The notes under the pieces are model-generated. The model searched no databases, was not told where the DNA came from, and was given only the letters and a program-made list of their open reading frames with translations. A DNA stretch of 34,301 bases, taken from Richelia intracellularis. Its GTDB lineage: Bacteria; Cyanobacteriota; Cyanobacteriia; Cyanobacteriales; Nostocaceae. Where the stretch lies: assembly GCA_000613065.1 (NCBI GenBank), contig CBZS010000647.1:1-34301 (forward strand), written 5' to 3'. Numbering within the stretch: position 1 is the stretch's first letter; every line of letters starts with the position of its first letter. Below are positions 17,677 through 25,146 of the stretch, one piece after another. A program made the position numbers and the translations under genes.

Positions 17677-19206
17677 TCAATCATCCATTGCTAAATCTTC
17701 ATTTGTTAATGTTTGTTGGGGAATAGCAGCAATAATGGCATCAATAACCTTGGATACTGGTAAAATTTCAATACTAAGATCGGGGTATTTTTGTCCTTTA
17801 GGGACAATCGCTCGCTTAAATCCCAGTTTAGCCGCTTCTTTTAACCTTAATTCCATCTGGGATACAGAACGCACCTGTCCTCCTAATCCTACTTCCCCGA
17901 TTAGTATCGTACCAGGATCGACAATGCGATCGCGGAAACTTGCTACCACCGCAATTGCTACCCCCAAATCTACTGCTGGTTCTTCTACATTTAATCCCCC
18001 AGCAGAAGCAACGTAGGAATCCAATTTAGACATGGGTATGCCTACCCGCTTTTCTAATACCGCTAAAATTTGTACCAACCGGCTGTAATCGACCCCAGTG
18101 GTTGAGCGTCGAGGAGAAGGATAACTCGTAGGGCTCACTAAAGCCTGTAACTCTACCACAATGGGACGAGTCCCTTCACAGGCTACTACAATTGCTGTCC
18201 CCGGTGCGGGATCGTCACGGTTGCCTAAGAACAATTCACTGGGATTAGGTACTTCCCTTAACCCATGCTCCACCATTTCGAAAATACCAATTTCATGGGT
18301 AGCTCCAAAACGATTTTTAACTGTCCGTAATAACCGATGGGAAGCAAAGCGATCGCCTTCAAAATACAACACTGTATCTACTAAGTGTTCTAATACTTTT
18401 GGTCCTGCGATCGCTCCCTCTTTAGTTACGTGTCCCACAATCAACATGGTAATGTCTTCATGCTTTGCCACCTTCATCAAAGCAGCAGTACATTCCCTTA
18501 CCTGGGCAACAGAACCGGGAGCAGAAGTAAGATTCGGGAAGAAAATTGTTTGAATACTATCAATTACCGTCAAATTTGGTCGTAGAGATTCCATCTCCTT
18601 TAAAATTTCTTCCAAATTTGTTTCTGGTAACACATACAAACTGGACTCATGGGGAGTGATAGCTGTGGATTTTTCTGAAGATACCACAGCAGTTGATGAG
18701 TGGTGACTATTATTACCATTACTTTCCTCTGGGAAGGGCTCCGAGACCCCTAACCGAGATGCCCTTAATTTGATCTGCTGTCCCGACTCTTCTCCGGAAA
18801 CATACAGAATCCGATAACTCTGTGCTAGTTGATTTGATACCTGCAAGAGTAAAGTAGATTTACCAATACCGGGATCGCCACCAATTAACACCATGGAACC
18901 GGGAACCACCCCACCTCCCAAAACCCGATCCAATTCCCCATAGCCGGAAGTCCAACGCAATAATTGGCGATCGCTAATTTGGTCAAACCTGACTGCTGCC
19001 CTGGGTTTAGCAGGTTTGTTATTAGATTTTTTCCCATGGGATGATTGCCAACCACTTACGATCCCACTGGGTAAATCAGTTGCTGAGTGAATAATCATCT
19101 GTTCTTCTAGACTGTTGTAAGTGCCACAAGAGGGACACTTACCAAACCATTGAGGGGATTCTGCACCACATTCATTACAAACGTAATATGTTTTTGGCTT
19201 TGCCAT
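17677..19206 (-). CDS. radA: DNA repair protein RadA (Sms)
   Basis: A 509-residue RecA-like helicase that helps process recombination intermediates. It has an N-terminal C4 zinc finger (CNECGAESPQWFGKCPSCG, residues 9-27), Walker A GGDPGIGKST, the hallmark KNRFG in LLRTVKNRFGATHE, and a C-terminal Lon-like domain with VASAGGLNVEEPAVDLGVA. A low-complexity Ser/His/Asn-rich insert (around NGNNSHHSSTAVVSSEKS) sits in the ATPase domain; variable inserts there are plausible in cyanobacteria, and the flanking sequence is intact. The gene is divergent from rpaB, but an IS now begins only 25 bases before its ATG, so its original promoter has been moved about 0.9 kb away. Several HIP1 octamers lie within it. 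Confidence 0.96.
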   Translation of the reverse strand: MAKPKTYYVCNECGAESPQWFGKCPSCGTYNSLEEQMIIHSATDLPSGIVSGWQSSHGKKSNNKPAKPRAAVRFDQISDRQLLRWTSGYGELDRVLGGGVVPGSMVLIGGDPGIGKSTLLLQVSNQLAQSYRILYVSGEESGQQIKLRASRLGVSEPFPEESNGNNSHHSSTAVVSSEKSTAITPHESSLYVLPETNLEEILKEMESLRPNLTVIDSIQTIFFPNLTSAPGSVAQVRECTAALMKVAKHEDITMLIVGHVTKEGAIAGPKVLEHLVDTVLYFEGDRFASHRLLRTVKNRFGATHEIGIFEMVEHGLREVPNPSELFLGNRDDPAPGTAIVVACEGTRPIVVELQALVSPTSYPSPRRSTTGVDYSRLVQILAVLEKRVGIPMSKLDSYVASAGGLNVEEPAVDLGVAIAVVASFRDRIVDPGTILIGEVGLGGQVRSVSQMELRLKEAAKLGFKRAIVPKGQKYPDLSIEILPVSKVIDAIIAAIPQQTLTNEDLAMDD

Positions 19207-19231
19207 TCTTAAATCTTATTAAATATTCTTA

Positions 19232-20149
19232 GAGGATGTTTTAAAAGTCGAAGTGAGTTACAAATCATGTAAGTAGCCTGACCATGATACGTATCATTGC
19301 AATATAGATTAAAATCTCAGAAGTTTCAGGTAGCCTTTCATAGTCCTTACTTAATCTTCTACACCAATTGAGCCACCCGAAAGTTCGTTGTACAACCCAA
19401 GGTTTTGGTAAAAGGGTAAAAACCTTCTTTTCTAAGGGTTTGAGAACCACTTCCACAATCCAACGAAAAACATCGATTATCCAGTGGGCAAAATCTTACC
19501 CCCGATATCCTCCATCCATCCAGATAGTGTGCAGTCTTTTAACTTTATCTTTCATCTGATAAACCTGCCATAACGTGCACGTTTAGTTTAGCCCCTGCAG
19601 GTTCTGGCACACTTGCAGAAGTAACCAAGACTCGCAAAACTAGCCCTAACAAGTCAACCGTAATAAATTGCTTACGTCCATGTATTTGTTTTCCTGGGTC
19701 GAAACCAACATCCGTATAAATCATGGTTGCGGTTTCAACTCATTGGCTATCAAACGCTGCTTCCTATGGACTTGGTTCTCGACTGGCTGCTACCCGAACC
19801 CATTGATATAGTTTGTCATGAACCAGAAGCCAAGTACGGTCTTTGCCCCATCTTCTGAAATAGCCATAGAGTGTAGACCAAAGTGGTAAATCTCCTGGTA
19901 ATGCCCGCCATGTACATCCTTGACACAGTAGGTATAAAATCGCGTTTACTACTACGTACAGACCTCTTGTACGTGGACGACAACCTAGTTTTGCCTCTGG
20001 AAACAGCTCTGGGATTAACTCCCACTGTTCCCATGTTAAATTGCTAGGATAATTCTTAGTCATTTGCTCACGGGGTGCTGTTTTCTATAATTCTCAGCAT
20101 ATGCCTTGTGAGCTTTTTTATGATACATCCCACCTTTTAAAACATCCTC
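19232..20149 (-). mobile_element. 920-bp IS5-family element, copy 2, between radA and rpaB
   Basis: The ends are GAGGATGTTTTAAAAG and its inverse at 20149, with TTA duplicated at 19229-19231 and 20150-20152. The length is 918 bp. It sits in the divergent radA-rpaB promoter region, 25 bases before radA and 148 before rpaB. Its transposase is broken. Confidence 0.93.
19265..20063 (-). pseudogene. IS5-family transposase of the 920-bp IS, copy 2
   Basis: The best-preserved of the three copies. It reads MTKNYPSNLTWEQWELIPEL from 20063, then CQGCTWRALPGDLPLWSTLY and YFRRWGKDRTWLLVHDKLYQW. A Trp codon (TGG in copy 3) is TAG after SREPSP at 19764-19766. Further on there is another stop after AAFDSQ and frame changes. 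The C-terminus [20 protein letters not shown] is intact at 19265-19456. The family has an N-terminal DUF4096 domain and a DDE domain. Not functional. Confidence 0.84.
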
Positions 20150-20280
20150 TTAATTGTTCCTTAATTTTTACCAGTTGTAAAAGTCTAATAATAGTAGTAG
20201 TTGTGGCGTTTTTTCAATGTATTAATGGAATGATATCTTAATATTATGATATTAAAAATTTATCATGAAAAATTTTAGTT

Positions 20281-20286
20281 AAGGAG
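20281..20286 (+). promoter_or_regulatory. Ribosome binding site of rpaB
   Basis: AAGGAG lies 2 bases before a TTG at 20289 and 11 bases before a TTG at 20298. Only the second gives a workable spacing and the family N-terminus, so it decides the start. No ATG is available in frame. Confidence 0.65.
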
Positions 20287-20297
20287 CATTGAGAAAT

Positions 20298-21026
20298 TTG
20301 GAAAGTCATAAAGAAAAAATTTTGGTGGTAGATGACGAAGCTAGTATTCGCCGCATTTTAGAAACACGTCTATCTATGATTGGTTACGATGTGGTTACCG
20401 CCGGAGATGGAGAAGAAGCTTTAGATACATTCCATGAAGCCTGCCCTGATTTAGTGGTTCTGGATGTAATGATGCCCAAGCTAGATGGTTATGGAGTTTG
20501 TCAAGAACTGCGTAAGGAATCTGATGTTCCCATTATTATGCTTACTGCTTTAGGTGACGTTGCTGATCGCATTACTGGTTTAGAATTAGGTGCAGATGAT
20601 TATGTAGTCAAGCCATTTTCTCCTAAGGAATTAGAAGCACGAATTCGCTCAGTATTAAGACGGGTTGACAAGATCGGAGCTTCTGGCATCCCTAGTTCTG
20701 GTGTGATTCACATTGCCAACATCAAAATTGATACCAACAAACGCCAAGTCTACAAAGGTGAAGAGCGTATTCGGCTGACTGGTATGGAATTTAGTTTACT
20801 AGAATTGCTAGTCAGTCGTTCGGGAGAAGCTTTTTCTCGCTCTGAAATCTTACAAGAAGTATGGGGTTATACTCCAGAACGCCACGTAGATACTCGTGTG
20901 GTGGATGTGCACATATCTCGATTAAGAGCCAAGTTAGAAGACGATCCTAGTAACCCAGAATTAATTCTGACAGCTAGGGGTACAGGTTATCTTTTCCAAC
21001 GCATCCTTGAACCGGGAGAGGAGTAA
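20298..21026 (+). CDS. rpaB: OmpR-type response regulator RpaB
   Basis: A 242-residue response regulator, near-identical in type to cyanobacterial RpaB. RpaB binds HLR1 sites and controls high-light, photosystem and phycobilisome-coupling genes. The receiver domain has acidic DDE at the N-terminus, phospho-acceptor Asp56 in VVLDVMMPKLDGYG and Lys105 in YVVKPFSPKELEAR. The winged-helix DNA-binding domain has RLTGMEFSLLELLVSRSGE and VWGYTPERHVDTRVVDVHIS, and the protein ends GTGYLFQRILEPGEE. The start is TTG at 20298, giving an (L/M)ESHKEKIL N-terminus like relatives; a longer TTG start at 20289 is possible but lies too close to the ribosome site. The cognate kinase in other cyanobacteria is NblS (Hik33), not seen here. 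The frame is intact despite the IS upstream. Confidence 0.95.
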   Translation: MESHKEKILVVDDEASIRRILETRLSMIGYDVVTAGDGEEALDTFHEACPDLVVLDVMMPKLDGYGVCQELRKESDVPIIMLTALGDVADRITGLELGADDYVVKPFSPKELEARIRSVLRRVDKIGASGIPSSGVIHIANIKIDTNKRQVYKGEERIRLTGMEFSLLELLVSRSGEAFSRSEILQEVWGYTPERHVDTRVVDVHISRLRAKLEDDPSNPELILTARGTGYLFQRILEPGEE

Positions 21027-21085
21027 AAAAACAGAGTGAGCAGAGGGAGCAGCGGGATAGATATTAATTTTCAATTCCTAATTGT

Positions 21086-21176
21086 GGCGTTGCATAATAG
21101 AGGGATTATTTCACGAAATTTTCAACGATTTCTCAATGGTTTCAAACGCTAATTCATCCCGCACTTATGCAACGCC
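21086..21176 (-). repeat. 91-bp MITE, copy 2
   Basis: Bounded by GGCGTTGCATAA and TTATGCAACGCC, exactly 91 bp, in the opposite orientation to copy 1. The core TTTCTCAATGGTTTCAAA is shared with the other copies. No 8-bp duplication is seen here, though ATTCCTAATT occurs on both sides a few bases out. It lies between the rpaB stop and the CCB2 start. Confidence 0.9.
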
Positions 21177-21214
21177 TCTTGATTCCTAATTCATATAGAT
21201 AAACACCTCCAAAT

Positions 21215-21856
21215 ATGGCACAACCCGATCCCAATCAAGTTCTACGCCGTTTACCCATAGTAGTTGGTAGCTTAGGTGCCTCACTTTTGCTAATTAATCG
21301 CTTGTTAACATCAGAGCTCACTAATTCCCAAGCACGAGGAGACGTATTGGGTGTGGTGCTGAGTACAGTATTAATTTTGACAGGATTAATTTGGCAGCAA
21401 GTACAGCCTAAAACTCCTGAGGCGGTAGAACTTATTGGTGAAGAAGGTTTTGAAATCGCTCCAGAATTACCGCAGGCAGTAAAAACAGAACTAGCTTGGG
21501 CTTCCCATTTGTTACTCACGAATACAGTGACGCGATCGCTTTTGGTACTATTTCAAGGTCAAGTTTTGTTACGTCGCGGTATTCTGGGGGCTAAATCTGA
21601 GGTGAAACCAGGAACCATATTAAATCGGGTACTCAAAACCCAAAAACCTGTTTATTTAGTGGATTTAAAAGTTTATCCTGGTCGAGTAGAGTTTGATTAT
21701 CTACCATTTAATACACAAGGAATAATTTGTCAACCAATTGGTGAACAAGGTGTATTGATTTTAGGGGCAAATGCACCCCGTAGTTATACGAAACAAGACG
21801 AAAGATGGATTTCTGGAATAGCTGACAAATTAGCCGTTAGCCTCAATATTAACTAA
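21215..21856 (+). CDS. ccb2: Cofactor assembly of complex C subunit B (CCB2/CCB4-type)
   Basis: A 213-residue protein with two N-terminal hydrophobic segments (LPIVVGSLGASLLLINRLL and GDVLGVVLSTVLILTGLIW). The soluble part contains VELIGEEGFEIAPELP, SLLVLFQGQVLLRRGILG and QGIICQPIGEQGVLILGANA. This is the cyanobacterial and plastid CCB2/CCB4 family, which helps attach haem c-n to cytochrome b6 of the cytochrome b6f complex in the thylakoid membrane. The gene is intact, ending ADKLAVSLNIN. It lies on the rpaB strand. A degraded second copy of its last 70 or so bases lies 2.5 kb downstream (24349-24429). Choosing between CCB2 and CCB4 orthologues is uncertain. Confidence 0.85.
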   Translation: MAQPDPNQVLRRLPIVVGSLGASLLLINRLLTSELTNSQARGDVLGVVLSTVLILTGLIWQQVQPKTPEAVELIGEEGFEIAPELPQAVKTELAWASHLLLTNTVTRSLLVLFQGQVLLRRGILGAKSEVKPGTILNRVLKTQKPVYLVDLKVYPGRVEFDYLPFNTQGIICQPIGEQGVLILGANAPRSYTKQDERWISGIADKLAVSLNIN

Positions 21857-22028
21857 ATCGATACAATAACAACAAACTATGTGAAATAAATCCTCTCCAG
21901 ACTATAAGTAATAAGCTATGTAATTGGCTAAGTTGGTTCTGGGCCTAAACTAATTTAGGTTTAACCCCATCAATGCAATGCCTTTTTCTATTATCTATAC
22001 CTATAAAATGGGCTTCTTAGCTATGTTG
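21857..22028. other. Short spacer, no gene seen
   Basis: 172 bases between CCB2 and the LamG remnant. CCTAAACTAATTTAGG at about 21944 is a palindrome of 16 bases. Nothing else can be supported. Confidence 0.4.
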
Positions 22029-22288
22029 TTAACCGTTAAGGGAAAAATCAGAACCAGCCAAAAAATTATGCTCTACTTCTGTAGGGTCAAAAGCCTGATT
22101 CTAAATAGCGATCAGGTCTAATGTTCCTAACCAAGGACGACTACCATCCAATTTATTGCCTAAGGCAAAATAATAAATTTCATCCCAATTAGATAAATTT
22201 CCATCAATTTTTTCACTAGCTACTAATTGATTATCAATATAGAGGAAAGCATCCCCATCATTCTCCCTGGTGTAGACTACATGTGTAA
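22029..22288 (-). pseudogene. LamG/concanavalin A-like domain protein, C-terminal remnant
   Basis: The minus strand reads VVYTRENDGDAFLYIDNQLV, then WDEIYYFALGNKLDGSRPWL, GTLDLIAI, a TAG, and NQAFDPTEVEHNF. This is the end of a LamG-like jelly-roll domain, where relatives have Tyr at the TAG position in the AIYNRAL-type motif. The N-terminal side is cut at 22289 by the IS1380 element. The parent was probably a surface or secreted adhesion or sugar-binding protein; this is family-level inference only. Confidence 0.72.
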
Positions 22289-22939
22289 CCCAGATTTCTC
22301 ACCAAGATTGAAAAAATAGGGGTCTAAAACTGCCAAAATGTATGTATATTGCAAAAGAATCTCAGCAGTTTAAAGGATGACCCCAAATAAAAATCATTCT
22401 ATAGCGGAACAGTTTGTATTTGGACAGGTAAAGTCATGTCCAGTTGTAGTCAATTTCAAGGGAGAGCCTGTAACATCGGATGCAGGGTTAAGATTAATTG
22501 CGGAACTAGACAAAAAAAGAGAAATAACATCACGATTTGCAAGATGTTTCAAAGATTACCGAGACCCCAATAAAGTTTTATATCCAGTTCATAACTTAAT
22601 TGCACAAAGGATATATATATGGCTTAATCATGGGGTCTGAAGACATAATAAATGATCATGAAATTCTACGTCACGATCCAATATTCCCACTTGCGGTAGG
22701 AAAGGTTATTAACTCAGAACAAGAATTAACGACTTTGGCGGGGAAAAGCACCTTAAATCGTCTCGAACATTGTCCAGAAGACGTATCTTCAAGAGAAAAT
22801 AGTCGGTATCATCGTATTGACTATGATGCTAATGCGATAGAAACACTTTTAGTTGAGCTATTTTTAGAATCTTATCATCAGCCACAGCGACAGATAATAA
22901 TAGATTTAGATGTGACGGATCATTTATACCATTTTAAGA
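22289..22939 (+). mobile_element. IS1380-family element, copy 2, truncated by IS630
   Basis: The left end CCCAGATTTCTCACCAAG and about 640 bp match copy 1 closely. Copy 2 stops at about 22926-22939, where the IS630 element begins. It is not interrupted by the 920-bp IS, and so shows the ancestral sequence around that insertion site. Confidence 0.8.
22377..22930 (+). pseudogene. IS1380-family transposase, 5' part, frameshifted
   Basis: Same protein as in copy 1: PVVVNFKGEPVTSDAGLRL and KREITSRFARCFKDYRDPN up to NLIAQ. A TA-repeat expansion (GGATATATATATGGC) then shifts the frame. It continues in the second frame with NDHEILRHDPIFPLAVGKV, NRLEHCPEDVSS and QRQIIIDLDVTDH. The catalytic C-terminal half is missing. 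Dead. Confidence 0.83.
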
Positions 22940-24026
22940 TGAAGCTGCATAGAAAAGAGCTTCTAAAATAAAGTTGTAAGAGGAGATTAATATTACCTGC
23001 TCAAATGTAAGTTGCTCGAACAATTGTTGTATGCGCTCACGTAAATCTTGCAAAGAAGAGAAAAGTTCGTTTTTGAGAGGTTTTTTGAGAAAGTGCCAAA
23101 GCCTTTCGATTCGATTAAGTTGAGGGCAATGAGGTGGTTGAAGCAGGGGAATAATATTTTCTCGCCAATTAATTCTACAACTTGTATGAGCAGGAACTTG
23201 GTCAATTTGTAAAATTGGATCATCTTCACCTAACTGCTGAGATAGCCAATCTAAAAACTTTTGAAAACAGTCACCGTTGAGTTTGGGGTACTCCTGTTGG
23301 AAATGTTTTCCTATTAATGGTTCAATTGCACCATAAATCCAAAAATTTTCCCTTTCCCATTTAACGTCAACAGTTGGCTTTACTCCAGAAGCAGTAATCA
23401 CTTTTCTTGTGAGGCTTTTCAATCCAACCCTAGTTTCATCCTGACACAAATAATGAACGCACTTCCCCTGTGCTAGATGTTTTTCTAAACAATTGAGAAT
23501 GATTCCGAGTTTTTTTTTTACTCAGATACCAGCTTTTCATCCTGTTTGTAGCTTTGAGGACGTAGTAATTTTAGTTTTGCTCCCAATCCATATCGAACCA
23601 ATGCATAAACCGTTCCATACTCAATATCAAGTCCATGCTCTTTTTTCAACGATTCTACTATCCCACCATAGCTACTAAACCCTTTTCCTGTTTTGAACTC
23701 CTGTATGATTGCTGCGTTCGCATCATCATTGATTTTTCATCATTGATTTTTCATCATTGATTTTTCGTTTTGCTCTTGCCGCTTTCTTGATTTCTAATAA
23801 GCCAGACAGACCACCAGTTCTATACTTCTGCAACCATCTTGTCACTCTTGAAGTATCTCTAGCCAAGGGTTTCCCGATTTATTGCTGCTCCTTTACTTGT
23901 CCACTCGGCATTGAGCCACCACAACATCTGTAGTTTTTCTTTCTGCTGTCTCAACCTGCCTGTCTGTAGCAGTTTTTTTAGTTCCTCTTCGCTCTGCGTG
24001 TTCTCAATCTTAAATGGGCGGCTCAT
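22934..24026 (-). pseudogene. IS630-family transposase, frameshifted
   Basis: From 24026 on the minus strand it reads MSRPFKIENTQSEEELKKLL and QMLWWLNAEWTSKGAAINRE. A one-base frameshift near 23870 leads to SRVTRWLQKYRTGGLSGLLE and KAARAKRKI. Three copies of a 14-bp repeat then shift the frame again. The DDE domain is in one piece at 22934-23449, with CQDETRVGLKSLTR, IDQVPAHTS and PHCPQLNRIERLW. The second Asp motif reads IDQ where relatives usually have LDN. The end runs past the inverted repeat into flanking DNA. Dead as a single product. Confidence 0.85.
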
Positions 24027-24075
24027 GAGTATTTAAACCCTTCAAGTTTGCTTGGTTCTATTATATGCAGCTTCA
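22940..24075 (-). mobile_element. IS630-family element, inactive
   Basis: Inverted ends TGAAGCTGCATA (22940-22951) and TATGCAGCTTCA (24064-24075) bracket 1136 bp. It has truncated the IS1380 copy on its left. The TA target duplication expected for the family is not clean (TA follows on the right only). Confidence 0.78.
23724..23765. repeat. Three tandem copies of a 14-bp unit
   Basis: CATCATTGATTTTT is repeated three times without change. The two extra units (28 bp) shift the frame of the IS630 transposase. Too short and too few for a CRISPR array. Confidence 0.9.
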
Positions 24076-24210
24076 TATTTAATTGTGATTAATCGGTAGG
24101 TGTTTCTACAAAAGTGAGATAATGCTAATTTCTTTACCTTCTGTATCACTGTAATCACCTACAATATGCTGCCCGTAGTAAGGCTACAGTCAGGCTATAC
24201 TTAGAATTGT
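24076..24210. other. Unassigned short segment between IS630 and MITE 3
   Basis: 135 bases. The minus strand reads YYGQHIVGDYSDTEGKEISI between stops; I do not recognise it. It might be a piece of the gene broken by these insertions. Confidence 0.35.
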
Positions 24211-24301
24211 GGCGTTGCATAAGTGCGGGATAATTTAACTAAATTTTCAACGATTTCTCAATGGATTCAAACGCTAATTCATACCGCACTTATGCAACGC
24301 C
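24211..24301 (-). repeat. 91-bp MITE, copy 3
   Basis: The best terminal repeats of the three copies: GGCGTTGCATAAGTGCGG at the left and its inverse (18 bp) at the right. Flanks AGAATTGT (24203-24210) and ACAATTGT (24302-24309) differ at one of eight bases, fitting an 8-bp target duplication. Confidence 0.9.
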
Positions 24302-24348
24302 ACAATTGTTAGTGAGAATAAGGTTTGAGCTGAAGTTTCCAACCGCAT

Positions 24349-24429
24349 TTGTATAAAATAAGACGAAAGACGGATTTTTGGAATAGCTAATAAATTAGCT
24401 GTTACCCTCAATGTAGTAGGTAATAGTTG
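24349..24429 (+). pseudogene. Degraded repeat of the CCB2 3' end
   Basis: In frame it reads DERRIFGIANKLAVTLN, then VVGNS and TGA, preceded by a stop. The intact gene ends DERWISGIADKLAVSLN. About 65 bases match with mainly transition differences. The TGA overlaps the region just before the DUF456 start. It marks a duplication or an insertion boundary rather than a gene. Confidence 0.8.
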
Positions 24430-24435
24430 AACAAG

Positions 24436-24948
24436 ATGCAGATTCTTTATTGGTTACTTATTGCTTTGATGGTTTTGGGTATTGTTGGTTCGTTTATTCC
24501 TGCACTACCTGGAGCAAGTTTAATTTTAATTGCTATCATTATTTGGGGGCTTGTCAAAGGCTCATTTGCTGCAATTAGCATTCCGTTAATTGTCGCCTCG
24601 ATCGTCTTACTATTAAGTATAGGAGTAGATTTTTTAGCTGGTTACTTGGGCGCAAAAAAAGCGGGTGCTAGTAAATGGGGGCAAATAGGGGCTTTTGTCG
24701 GATTAGTTTTAGGTTTTTTTGGACTTTTGCCAGCTTTACCATTTGGTGGTCCTTTGGTAGGAATGTTATTTGGACCTCTGATTGGAGCTATAGTTGCGGA
24801 ATATATTTATGGCCGTAATTTGTGGGTAGCATTTAAGGCTGGTGTAGGGATTATTGTTGGTACTATTATTGGTAATTTAATTCAAGGGTTATTAGCGTTC
24901 GCTGCTGTTGTTTTATTTTTATTTACTACTTGGTCACAAGTATTTTGA
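24436..24948 (+). CDS. DUF456 family membrane protein
   Basis: A 170-residue hydrophobic protein with about four to five membrane segments. It starts MQILYWLLIALMVLGIVG and has the family signature PALPGASLILIAI near the N-terminus. A Gly-rich stretch, GYLGAKKAGASKWGQIGAFV at about residues 70-89, and PFGGPLVGMLFGPLIGAIVA follow. The function is unknown. I chose the ATG at 24436 over the TTG at 24427, because the TTG overlaps the stop of the CCB2 repeat and the ATG gives the usual N-terminus. In the ancestor the gene probably lay next to CCB2. The frame is intact. Confidence 0.88.
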   Translation: MQILYWLLIALMVLGIVGSFIPALPGASLILIAIIIWGLVKGSFAAISIPLIVASIVLLLSIGVDFLAGYLGAKKAGASKWGQIGAFVGLVLGFFGLLPALPFGGPLVGMLFGPLIGAIVAEYIYGRNLWVAFKAGVGIIVGTIIGNLIQGLLAFAAVVLFLFTTWSQVF

Positions 24949-25146
24949 TCTTAGTGTGTATGGTTCAGAATACAGTCAATGAAACTGGCATCATAGCCAA
25001 CTCACGAAAATATCCATGCATATACACGGGCACTGCGGCTTATTCCCAAATGGGTGTAAAAATCAGCAAATAGACTGATAGTACAAGAGAATGATAAACC
25101 CTATAAGGAGAAAAGTACAATAAGTTTTCATACAGTTAATACCACT
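24949..25146. other. Spacer between DUF456 and IS5-type copy 2, no gene seen
   Basis: 198 bases with no recognisable gene or repeat. Confidence 0.4.

Noticed and set aside
18161-18553. 130-codon frame antisense to radA
   Set aside because: Shadow of a well-conserved gene on the other strand.
23724-23765. Possible CRISPR-like repeat
   Set aside because: Units of 14 bp directly abut without spacers.
22940-24075. TA target duplication for the IS630 element
   Set aside because: TA follows the right end but GA precedes the left end, so the duplication is not supported.
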